Shown: positions 10,562 through 20,278 of the stretch, piece after piece | Numbering within the stretch: the stretch's first letter is position 1 | How the letters are laid out: every line of letters begins with the position of its first letter | Source: Helianthus annuus | Lineage: Eukaryota; Streptophyta; Magnoliopsida; Asterales; Asteraceae | Direction of reading: 5' to 3' | Length of the DNA stretch: 64,000 nucleotides | Assembly: GCF_002127325.2 (NCBI RefSeq) | Contig: NC_035439.2 | Coordinates: 146,823,709-146,887,708 of the forward strand | Made by a program: the position numbers and the translations under genes | Notes under the pieces: generated by a model | Database searches by the model: none | Told to the model about the DNA's origin: nothing | Seen by the model: only the letters and a program-made list of their open reading frames with translations

Positions 10562-12077
10562 ATTAAAGAGGTTCTATTTAGGGGGTTTGTAATCGACTCA
10601 AACCAGGTTGAGCTAGACTTCGAACTTAAATGGCCTAGCTTGGCTCAGTTGGTTTATTCTATCATGCTGAAAAGTTGAGCTTGAGCTTGACTCGTAAAAT
10701 GTTCAAGTAGGGTTGTAAACGAACCGAAGGTTCAGCGAACAGTTCGTGAACCGTTCGGCGGGAAGTTCGTTTATGTTCGTTCATTTAGTAAACCAACGGT
10801 CGTGAACAAGAAATTTCGTTCGATTAGTTAAATGAACGAACATGAAAAGATGTCTCGTTTGTTCAATTGTCTTCGTGAACGTTCGGTAAGGTGTTTGTGA
10901 ACTTTCGTTCATTTTATACGCGTTCGATTATGTTCGTATTTTTGTATTTTAATTAAAGATTTTTGTACTTTCATATATTTTATCTATGCTTTTTATATTA
11001 TTAAACTTTTATTTATTTTATTACCATAACAATTAAACTAGGAAACCTTCTTTCACTTTGTTTATGTACCATTTCCTTTTCCTTTCTCATTATTTACATC
11101 GACGAATACCATCGACCTCCGTTCCACAATAAGGAATTCAAGTTTCAGTGCTACTCTATGGGCCATCCACCTTTATCCTTCGTGCCAAATTTATTTGTGT
11201 TCGTGAACACTCTCGTTTCCTTAACGAACGAACACGAACACGAACATAAAATCTCGTTCGGTAATTGTTCATGAACCATTCATTAACACATTTATTTCCT
11301 TAACGAACAAACACGAACAAGGCATTGTTCTTGTTCATTCGGTTTTACAGTCCTATGTTCAAGCTAGCTCGAGCCAAATCGAACTGTCTCGTTAATTCTA
11401 AATTTTTTTTTACAAATATTGATAACATACAAAACAAAAATTAAAAATAAAAATTACACATAGTCTATATGTATTAATTTTATTTTTCCAATATTTAAAG
11501 TCCGAAAGACATATTAAAAGTATGTATAATTTTTGTTTATTTTCCCATATTTATATATGTTATTGTTTAGTTAAACTTAAAATGTTGACACTCAACCCAT
11601 CTCACACATTTTTAATACATTTAAAATCCAGATTAATTTATATAAAATAAAATAAATCGAGCCGGCTCACGAGCCGAGCCAGGCCTAGCTAGGGCTCGAC
11701 TCGTTTACAAATTGAGCCGAGCTGGGCCAACTCATTTACAACCAAGGTTTTTTCCGAGTAAGCTTCAAAATAAATAAAATCTATAAAATTAAAAAGTACA
11801 ACCAACTTATAATCAATAATCTCCAAACCAAACGAACAAGGTAAAAAAATGACGATGAAAACAAATAGCTTCATGGTTATATAATAACACAAGTAGTAGT
11901 TATAAATAATTAAATTTAAATAAATAGGTCCGTTAAGTAAATTACTATGATATTTACTATCATTAGAACCCAAATGAAACCAAATATCATACTTGGAGAC
12001 TATATCAATAAATTTAAAGCGTAGGAACCAAATCCATAACTTGACCGATTGCACTCTTTTTTTAATTTTATAAGCCA
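10562..12077. repeat. Repeated segment, copy A (left part)
   Basis: The sequence from 'attaaagaggttctattta' to 'ttttataagcca' is the same as 44161-44888 (copy C), and from about 11765 the same as 42205-42520 (copy B). Copy A is interrupted by a foldback element (10709-11354) and ends where a Helitron has inserted (12078). Beyond the Helitron it resumes at 13263-13308, and beyond the MITE and retrotransposon at 28828. It contains GAGCC/GGCTC-rich arms (tcgagccggctcacgagcc) typical of foldback transposons, so the segment is probably itself an old transposon. The open frame across it is not a gene. Confidence 0.75.
10709..11354. mobile_element. Foldback (Mutator-like) non-autonomous element
   Basis: The ends are inverted repeats: AGGGTTGTAAACGAACCGAA at the left against AGGACTGTAAAACCGAATGA read inward from the right. 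The body is full of complementary 'gttcgtgaac' and 'cgaacgaaca' words, so it could fold into a long hairpin. It is flanked by a 9-bp duplication ATGTTCAAG (10699-10707 and 11355-11363), the size expected for Mutator-like elements. Copy C of the host segment (near 44303-44315) lacks it. A second family member lies at 59245-60523. Confidence 0.82.
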
Positions 12078-12082
12078 CTAGA

Positions 12083-12425
12083 ATATAACCCTGTGTATTA
12101 CACGGGTTGAATAAATAAATTTTATATATTAAATAATAAAACAATATATCTTTAAAAACCTCATTTATTGCATGGGTTAAACAAATGTAATTTGATATAT
12201 TAAATAATAAAAAGTTATATCTATAAGAATCATATTGTACGGTTGAATAAATGTAATTTTATATACCAAATAATAAAAAAAAGTTATATTGTTAAAGCCA
12301 TATGTATTACATGGGTTGAATAAATGTAATATTGTTTACCAAATAATAAAAAAAGTTATATCTTAAAAAACCCTCGTGTATTACACGGATTGAATAAATA
12401 TGAGTTATATACCAAATAATAAGAA
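12083..12425. repeat. Tandem units (about 65 bp) with Helitron-terminator hairpins
   Basis: About five diverged units of the type 'gtgtattacacgggttgaataaat...ataataaaa' stand in a row just inside the Helitron 3' end. Each contains a version of the terminal palindrome (GTGTATTACAC), though the inner copies have mismatches. Confidence 0.8.
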
Positions 12426-12774
12426 AATTATATTAAAAAAACTAATAGATATACTCGGTACGCGAATGGATATACTCGGTACGCGATAGATATGATGATT
12501 GCGGAGATGATTATTGAAAAGAAAAATACAGTGGTCAAACATGTTTTTCAAGAAAAATACAGTGGTCAAACATTTAAGTGATAAAATATAAATTATATTT
12601 AAAAAACCTGTAATAAATCTAATTTTATATATAAAGTAATATTAATATTATAAATGAGAAGTATACATTAAATTTAAACTAAATAATAATTATCTATAGC
12701 TAAGTAGAAAAAATTAAACAAAATAATATTTAATAGGATAGTTATCTATAATTAATTAAAAGAGATTAAACTAA

Positions 12775-13094
12775 AGAGTAAATTGCCAAAATCGTCCATG
12801 AGGTTTGGGCATTTTTGTCATTTTCATCCAAAAACAATTTTTTGTACTATATAGTCATTCACTTTTGGGATATTTTTCATTTTCATTCAAACGTCTAAGT
12901 TGCTTTATTTTTCTAAATGGGAAAAAATCCTAAATCTCAGGGACGATTTTGGCAAAAAAAAAAAAAAAGTCAGACATTTGGATGAAAATGGCAAAAATCC
13001 TCAAAAGTGAAGGACTATATGGTATAAAAAAGTTGTTTTGGATGAAAATGACAAACATACCCAAACCTCAGGTACAATTTTGGCAATTTACTCT
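12775..13094. mobile_element. Foldback MITE nested in the Helitron
   Basis: Long near-perfect inverted arms: AGAGTAAATTGCCAAAAT at the left and its reverse complement ATTTTGGCAATTTACTCT at the right end. The arms extend over most of the 320 bp with a small central part containing an A-run. The flanks agattaaactaa and agattaaataat look like a diverged target duplication of about 11 bp. It has no gene. Confidence 0.78.
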
Positions 13095-13500
13095 AGATTA
13101 AATAATAATTATCTATAAGATATTAAACTAAATAATATTTATTAGCGGGGTTATTTATAATTAATTAGAAGAGATTAAACTAAAATAATAATTATCCATA
13201 AGGCATGACCTAATATGATGATAAGTGTCCTATAAATGGTTTCTTTTATTATATAGTATAGATTCGTCCTTTAAAAAGTAATCATGCAACCAACTAATAT
13301 GAGACTATGGTAGCGTTTGGTATGAATGAATAGAAGGCGGAATGGAATGAATCATTCCGATGGAATGAAAAAAACATGTTTTGTTATCATGTGGTAAAGG
13401 AATGAGGCATTCCACAAAGAATGTAAACCTTCCAAATATAACAATTTTCATTCCTTTATAATATGGTGTTTTTTTCCATTCCTTCAAGGAATGAAACAAA

Positions 13501-13502
13501 TA

Positions 13503-13542
<40 letters not shown>

Positions 13543-13561
13543 GTTGTTGTTATTATTATTA

Positions 13562-13627
<66 letters not shown>

Positions 13628-13655
13628 TCCTCTTAATATTATTATTATTATTTTC

Positions 13656-13689
<34 letters not shown>

Positions 13690-13690
13690 A
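13501..13690. repeat. (TTA)n microsatellite
   Basis: About 190 bp of nearly pure TTA/ATT trinucleotides with a few interruptions. Its translations in both strands are homopolymer artefacts. Confidence 0.97.
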
Positions 13691-14352
13691 ATATTATTAT
13701 TATTTTTAATAATCCACCACCGTCATTCACCTACGCCGTCACACGACACCACCTCTGCCGTCACCCACGGGCGACACCACTACCAACACAACCATCTTCG
13801 TGACTATTATCGCCGCCACCCACCACCACCATCACCCACTTTCGCCACCGCCACCACCATCCCAGCCGTCACCCACCACAACCCATCAGCGCCACCACCC
13901 ACCTCTGCCCTTGCTGACTCCCACCGTCGACACCTCCGCCCCCGCTGTCACCCGCCACCACCCCCGCCACAGCCGCCACCCATCCCTACCTCCGTCGTCA
14001 CCCGCCACCCACCTCCACCACCGTCGACGTCACCCATCACCATTGTCGTCGCCGCCACCTACCTCCGCCCCAACCACCACCCCACCGCCGTTGCCACCAC
14101 CTCCGACCACCGCTCCAAACGCCACCTATCACCATCCACCACCGCCGACTGTCGTCACTCACCACCAATTTTATTCCTCCATCTATTCTTTTTACCAAAC
14201 AACACAAAGTAATGATTCATTTCATTCTCACATGGTAACTAAACAAGAAATGGAATGGCAATGATCCATTCCATTACCTCGTTCATTCCATTACCTCGTT
14301 CATTCCATTACCTTGTCAATTCCATTCCCTCGTCCATTCCATTACGTCTTAC

Positions 14353-17300
14353 TGCAACACCTCGGAAATTTATGTCCAATAATGCAATGACACGTGTCAT
14401 AGGCTTTGGATATGTGAAAACATACTTTAGAGGGACTAAAGTTGTCAAACCGTGAAATTTTGGAATATAAGGGTCCAAAGTGCCAACAATGGAAAGATAG
14501 GCTCTAAAATAACACTACATAATGTTTATAGTCTCAAACGGTTAAATCATGGATCATACAAAGCGGAAAATGTAAGAAAGTGAGGAATTACAAACTACAG
14601 GGGCTAAACGTGTCAACATGTTGAATTTATACCGCTGAGTGATCTTTTGGCAAACCCGAAGCTTTGTAATGATAAAATATACTCACTAGGATATGTGGTA
14701 AAAATTTCATGAAGTTTCGTTATCGTATGAGAAAGTTATGATCAAAACCGTACATGAAGGGCTAAATGCGTCAAAGTCGAATTTCATGACTTTTCGGGTG
14801 AGCGCAAAGTTAACCGAGGACTTTACCATGTTTGTAAATGTCCCAAGGTCCTTAAAAATCAAGTTTGAAGGTCTAATGAGCAAAATAGATGGCCAAAACC
14901 TCGTAACCAAGGACCAAGGACCAAAACGCAAAGTTTAAAAGGATTTTTGGTGGATCAAAAGGACCAGGCGGCCCGCCTGGAGCCCCTTACGCGGGGCGCG
15001 TGGTCTGCCCAGCGACAGAAAATACGGACAGCTGCCAGTTTGGTCTAATTCCGAGTTGTTTATAGCTTTTCTCCACTCCAAGGCCTCACCAATGAACATA
15101 CATGCATTTAGGGACACTTGGACACTTCTTACAACATCCCTAGACCTCTGTATCACCATAAATCAGATCAAAATCTTCATAAAAGGGGGACTTGAAGTTG
15201 TAACCAAGAACACTTGCATTTTCAAATTTCACAAGATCAACTCCTGGAGCTTTCTGGACGACAAGACACCTTCCTAGTGATCTCTAAGCTTTATTAGGAC
15301 TCTTGTAAGTGTTCATACCCTTCTCTAATTCGTTCTAGCTTAGTTTTTCAACCGAAAGTCAATCCGTCGTAAATATAGTTTGACTTTACGATTAAACGAA
15401 AATGGCCCAGTCATTTCTCAAATTGAAAGTACCTACAAGTTGGTATTTATGTGGGAAACAAACCCTCAAAAGGGTATTTTCTGATTCCCACTCTAAGCAT
15501 GATTATTGTCGAGTCAAAGTTATTCTTAAAAAGTCAACAGAACGTGTTTTTGCAAAATCTAGCATAAATAGCAATATAGGTCACATGCAACCTGTTTGAT
15601 CATCAAAATAACTTTATAATAAATGTAAGAACATGTTTCATCATGATCAACTAGACAATTTTCAGTTAAACCCGGATCGGAACCGAAAGTCTCATAAAAT
15701 GACTTTTTCTATGACTCTCGATTAGGATCCGTGCATGCATGTTTGAGATCTGCCTTGGAGCTTAATTTGGACCATTTTATATATGTACAACTCTCTGAGA
15801 TTTTACAAACTTAGTTCTACACTTATCCGATTCATATGCATGTTACCGGTTTATGCTTAAATATGACTATTTTGCCCTTTTTACTATAAAACGCGATTTT
15901 TGAAAAAGTGAAAGAGTAGAAATGGTTGTTACTGATTTATAAACTTGCACTTAAAATTTGATATCAGTTTGAGGTCTAGATTAAGAGTTATGCTCGGTAT
16001 CGTAATTTGAAAGCTTTATGTTAAGTAAACGGCGTAATTAGCGTATAGCCTATTTAAACCCACTTTTTAATATCAAACTTTTTACCCACTGATGTTATAT
16101 AATATTTTGGGATTTTTGATGATTCTTATTTAATTTTTGGCCGAGCATAACGTAGGTCTCTAGGTTTAATTCGGTTAATACCAATTTCCCCCTTTTTGGC
16201 CATAAAATGAATTCTACAAACCCTTTTGACCCGAAACCTTTTTCTACTGATTTTATTTGTTGAATAAAATATTTTGAGCCTTCTGGAATTATAAAAATCT
16301 CAGCTTTCTTTTAAAAACCCGGAAACGGCTCTAAATCGCCTATTTAAGTGTTTTTAACACCTAGTATGCACTATAACCATATTAAACATATAAGGTTGAT
16401 ACCTACTGATATTCTTAGTATATTTTTATAAAATAATAGTAAGTATAAGTTTTTGAACCCAGGTTTCCAGTTTTGACACTTTTAGCCCTTGTGAAATTAC
16501 CAAAATACCCCTAAGGTGCATAGTTTGATTTTAAATGATAAATTTCATATATGGGTCATACCCTACTGTTATAATATGTTAAATTAAGTATTTTTACTGT
16601 ATGAATCAGACCTACAACTCAGATTTACAAATTTAACTCTTTTATAATCTTTTAAATGACCAAAATGCCCTTATAAGGCATAAGTTGAGTTTAAATTCAT
16701 TCGGGGCATAATAGAACATTACTTACTGATACTATGACATATTTAGAGCATATTATCTCAGGGAACTTGCATATGACTCTTATGGTTACCCGTAACGCTC
16801 TTTTAGCGTTCGGTTCGGTTTATGTAAATAGTTTGCATAAATTGACCAAAACGGGTCAAACATTATCATTTTTGTCTCAAAATCCAGAATGTATTTAGCA
16901 TACCCATATTATACAAGTATTCAAACTTGTCGGGTCTAAATCACGTTCTATCCGGTCTTCGCTTAATCGTGCGTTTGAACCGTATCATCCTTAAAACTAA
17001 CCGGTCTAAGCTTAGGCTTAAATAAAGATCCGTTAGGAATCTAATAGGTTATTATAAACCTTTGTTCCAGAATAGAAGAACCAGTAAAAGCTACCTTCAC
17101 TTGCTAGTTGTGATTTATACTTACCAAGGTAAATACTTTTAACTTATTTTCCCTATACGGGCTTGGGGTACGGTATATAAAATACCGCTTGGTCCGGCAT
17201 CGAATTCTTTAATCGAATAGAGGTTAAATTTATTGAGATGCCTTGTTTTGAATGTGTTTTATTGCTTAAAGCCTTTGGGGGGTTAATGACCATGTCCCGG

Positions 17301-17897
17301 ATATCCTTGGCATCATCTTACGAGATGGCCACGACCTGAGCACGGGGTGTAGGCGTACACCCGTCAGTGTATAACTCTATATTGTGGTGTGTCTATTAAT
17401 CTTTAACCCGGTCTACGGATCGGGCTACTGAACGCATAAGTAACATGTAAATCCCTTACAAGATTATATTGCATAATTATTCCAAGTTATAAAAATATTT
17501 TTATGCCATGTGCATTTAAATCAATTTTCAACCTTTTTCAAAATGAGTCAGTTAAATTGTATTTACCAGTGTAAACTGACGTATTTTCCCAAAAGGTTAA
17601 GTGCAGGTACTACACGAAATAGGCTGGCTGTCTTCTAGAGCGTCCACAATAAGTCTCGCAAGCTTGGATGACAATAAATCTGTTGAACAATATCTTATTT
17701 TTATTTTGATCCGCCTGTGGATCCGTTTCAACTATTAGTGATATATGATATTACACTTTATTAAAGTTGAAATGAATCTATCTTTGCTTCCGCTGTGCAT
17801 TTATTTATATTGTGTTGTTTGTCTATGATGATGCCAACTACGTCACTATACTCCCCACCGGGCCCACCGGTGACACGTGGAAATTAGGGGTGTGACA
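14353..17897 (+). repeat. 5' LTR of the Tekay-like element
   Basis: 3545 bp, TGCAACACCTCGG...GGGGTGTGACA, matching 24905-28450. The first bases carry TGCAAC where the 3' LTR has TGTAAC. Small open frames within it are present in both LTRs and are not genes. Confidence 0.95.
17174..17181 (+). promoter_or_regulatory. Candidate TATA box in the LTR
   Basis: TATATAAA lies inside 'ggtatataaaatacc', about 720 bp before the LTR end, and is preserved at about 27725-27732 in the 3' LTR. It could be the element's promoter; position is the only evidence. Confidence 0.35.
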
Positions 17898-17900
17898 GGT

Positions 17901-17913
17901 TGGTATCAGAGCC
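17901..17913 (+). other. Primer binding site (initiator Met-tRNA)
   Basis: TGGTATCAGAGCC starts three bases after the LTR end. It matches the 3' end of plant initiator-methionine tRNA, the usual primer in this clade. Confidence 0.93.
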
Positions 17914-18093
17914 AACTCTGAGTGAATTAAACACTAGTCTTTTGTGTTTAATCTCAGTTACACAATTGCACATTCCTCGATTCTCGAGTCTAGACAAAGA
18001 ACATAGGAAATATCCAAAATTTGTTTTATTTTCTAACTTTGTCTTATATATATTTTGTTGTGTCACTTGTTTGATTTTTGACAGGTTCACAAA

Positions 18094-19383
18094 ATGCCGC
18101 CACGTATGAGAGGAAGAGGAAGGGGACAAGGAGCATATGTAGCCCCAAACGACCATGAAGCCGGACCTTCGCATAGGCGAACACCTTCAGGCTCCCATAA
18201 CATAGATGCTCAAAATCTGTGGAGATCTTTTACTGAACCCGCAAGGCACTCGGTTTCACAGAGTACCTCACCTTCTATCCCACACTCCTTTGGGCCTCAA
18301 TCAGAAAATGAGCCCCACAACTCTCACCAGTCCTATATTCCTCTCCAAGGACACCAATCACCCTTTGACCAACCATCACCTGTTTTCCAAGGCCTGTTCA
18401 ACCCTGCTGACTACCTTGATGTGCCTATGGGTTTTAACCCACTTGGACCAGAAGACCATTTCCCTGGCGACAATGCGATGGAGGTCAATGAAGATACCGA
18501 TCCCTCAATGCCACCATCTGGAACTCCGAACCACCCTATCGAGATTTCTGATGGGTCACCTTTTGTGGGATCACCATACAATGGTCCCGACAGCTTTGAG
18601 GAGAGATTCAGGCAGCATGACTGGGTATTTACCCCTAGTTACCATAACTCTCCTCTGCACCAGCCGCAACACAACTCTCCCTTGCACCTCCAGCAGCAGC
18701 AACAGCAGCCACAGCAGCAGCAGAATCCTTCTGAGGATTCCCGACTTGTCGCGGTTACTCCACCACCGCCACCACATCCGGTTTTGCCTCCTCTGCCTCC
18801 GAGGCGAAGAGGAAGGAACGCACGGATGTCCACACGAGGGGGAATACGTATCGGCGCCCCTCCACATTCAGGTAGCAGCCGGTACTCGCCACTTCACGAA
18901 GAACCCGAGATGGGAGAATCTTCACATCCCGTCTCAGAAGTAACATCTGCGCCAATCGCGCCACCACCACCACAGGATTTCGGAAACCCAATCCCTGCTT
19001 ATACTAGCGTGGCAGCATATAATCCCTTTGAGCAGACTTTTCCCCCAGGTTATAACTTTACAGAGGATCCCTACTGGGTAGCTGCGAACTACAACTCTCT
19101 CAATCCGAAAGGTACTTTTGGAGGTCCCTGGGCTACGGGACAATCGACCTATGGATACCCATCATATGGATATCAGCAGCCGCAGCCTACTCAACCACCG
19201 CAATATCTGCTACCACCACCGGCACCGATGATGTCGCCGCCACAAGTTCAAGAAATCCTTCAAGGCATAAATGATGTGCGACGTGAGATGCGGCATGAGT
19301 TACGGGAAGAGCGTCGGCATAATCGTGGGATGTTTAAGAAGATGGTTGATTTAATCAAGGGAAAAAGCAAGAAGGACTACTAA
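18094..19383 (+). CDS. Extra ORF of the Tekay-like element (Pro/Gln-rich, function unknown)
   Basis: An intact 429-residue frame lies between the primer binding site and gag-pol, on the coding strand of the element. The start MPPRMRGRGRGQG is rich in arginine and glycine (RNA-binding-like). The middle is proline-, glutamine- and serine-rich and of low complexity. The last 45 residues (from VQEILQGINDVRREM) form a charged, probably coiled-coil helix ending in a basic tail (KGKSKKDY). It has no CCHC knuckle, protease or polymerase motif. The ATG follows a leader of about 180 bases. The first 39 codons or so are repeated at 28647-28760 in the element's tail. Similar frames occur in other daisy-family elements as far as I recall, but I cannot name a domain. 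It may be an accessory structural or RNA-binding protein. Confidence 0.7.
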   Translation: MPPRMRGRGRGQGAYVAPNDHEAGPSHRRTPSGSHNIDAQNLWRSFTEPARHSVSQSTSPSIPHSFGPQSENEPHNSHQSYIPLQGHQSPFDQPSPVFQGLFNPADYLDVPMGFNPLGPEDHFPGDNAMEVNEDTDPSMPPSGTPNHPIEISDGSPFVGSPYNGPDSFEERFRQHDWVFTPSYHNSPLHQPQHNSPLHLQQQQQQPQQQQNPSEDSRLVAVTPPPPPHPVLPPLPPRRRGRNARMSTRGGIRIGAPPHSGSSRYSPLHEEPEMGESSHPVSEVTSAPIAPPPPQDFGNPIPAYTSVAAYNPFEQTFPPGYNFTEDPYWVAANYNSLNPKGTFGGPWATGQSTYGYPSYGYQQPQPTQPPQYLLPPPAPMMSPPQVQEILQGINDVRREMRHELREERRHNRGMFKKMVDLIKGKSKKDY

Positions 19384-19884
19384 ATCCTTTGTTTGCTAGT
19401 TATTTAATCATGTCCCTGCGAGGACATTTATTTCTGTACTCTGCCCCTGCGTGGGTATATTTTTCCTTTCTGTTCTACCCCTGCGTGGGTTTGTTTGTTT
19501 CTGTTTGACCCCTGCGTGGGTTTGTTTGTTAGTTTAGCCCCTGCGTGGGTATGTTATTTGTGTAAAAGTCCCGTTTAGGGCAAACTCGTGCTAGTTAACT
19601 TTATTTGAAATGGTTAATTTAAGTTTTTCATTTTTAAATTATATGCATAAATATAATATACGAATAAATGGAAAATAGCAATTATTATTTTAATTTACCA
19701 TTTTAATAATAAGAATCTTAAAAAGGTAAAACCTAGCTTGAATGTCATATTAAAGACCTGGCCAATATGGTAGAACCTGTTGAAAAGATTCAATCTCTGT
19801 TAACATCTGTAAACATGTTAGCATTCTTGGCTAGTGTGATCCGTAAAATCACACATGTCACCCTTTTAATAAATTAGCAAAATT

Positions 19885-19934
<50 letters not shown>

Positions 19935-20278
19935 GATTGTGACATAATGCCTACGGGTTATAACTAATGTCATATAAAACAAAAAGGCAGCCGTGGTTTA
20001 TAGACCCCCTACCAAGAAAAGGATTGATTGTTTTCATTATTCAAATTTTAATCCTATAGAATCTAAATTCAAATTTAGAAATTGTCCAAGTGACTAGGCC
20101 TATTGTGCCAATATATATATTTCATTCTCAGGTAAAGTAGCTAATAAAAAGTCCTGAATGAAACTAATTAACTAATATGGCTCTTATTTACCATGGTTAA
20201 TAAATCGTCAAGAACGATAATACTGTTTAGGCTTCTAAATAGACCTTGTCCTTACTTTTATGTAGCACCTAAAGCCAC
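19384..20278 (+). other. Internal non-coding spacer with CCCCTGCGTGGGT repeats and (AT)n
   Basis: The 895-bp gap between the extra ORF and gag-pol has no open frame. It holds five copies of a CCCCTGCGTGGGT-type motif (first copy CCCTGCGAGGAC) spaced about 28-35 bp apart between 19412 and 19556, and an (AT)n run at 19886-19932. A spliced or internally initiated RNA would be needed to reach gag-pol at 20279; I see no clear splice pair. Confidence 0.7.

Larger units (their letters stand above)
12078..13262 (-). mobile_element. Non-autonomous Helitron
   Basis: On the minus strand it begins TCTATACTATATAATAAAAG at 13262 and ends CTAG at 12078. Upstream of the CTAG is a hairpin-forming cccgtgtaatacacaggg, about 6-8 bp before the end. 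It sits between A and T with no target duplication, as Helitrons do. Copy B of the host segment (about 42513-42525) reads 'ataagccattcatcc' with no insertion, giving an exact empty site. There is no Rep/helicase gene, so it is non-autonomous. A foldback element (12775-13094) is nested in it. Confidence 0.88.

Noticed and set aside
11689..12144. 151-codon minus-strand frame
   Set aside because: Crosses the boundary between repeated segment A and the Helitron, has no motif, and is not kept in copies B and C.
13305..13730. 141-codon frame with long asparagine/isoleucine runs (minus) and its plus-strand partner
   Set aside because: Translation of a (TTA)n microsatellite only.
13800..14264. 154-codon proline/histidine-rich frame
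   Set aside because: Low-complexity CCACC-rich DNA inside a MITE. Similar sequence occurs in the unrelated TIR element at 45100-45260.
14738..15599. Several 60-75 codon frames in the LTR
   Set aside because: Present in both LTRs as short chance frames, with no motif; LTR DNA explains them.
17900..17915. tRNA-like match near the LTR
   Set aside because: It is a primer binding site complementary to a tRNA end, not a tRNA gene; no cloverleaf can be built around it.
18206..18943. 245-codon frame overlapping the extra ORF
   Set aside because: Shadow frame of the 429-codon ORF, with unnatural composition.
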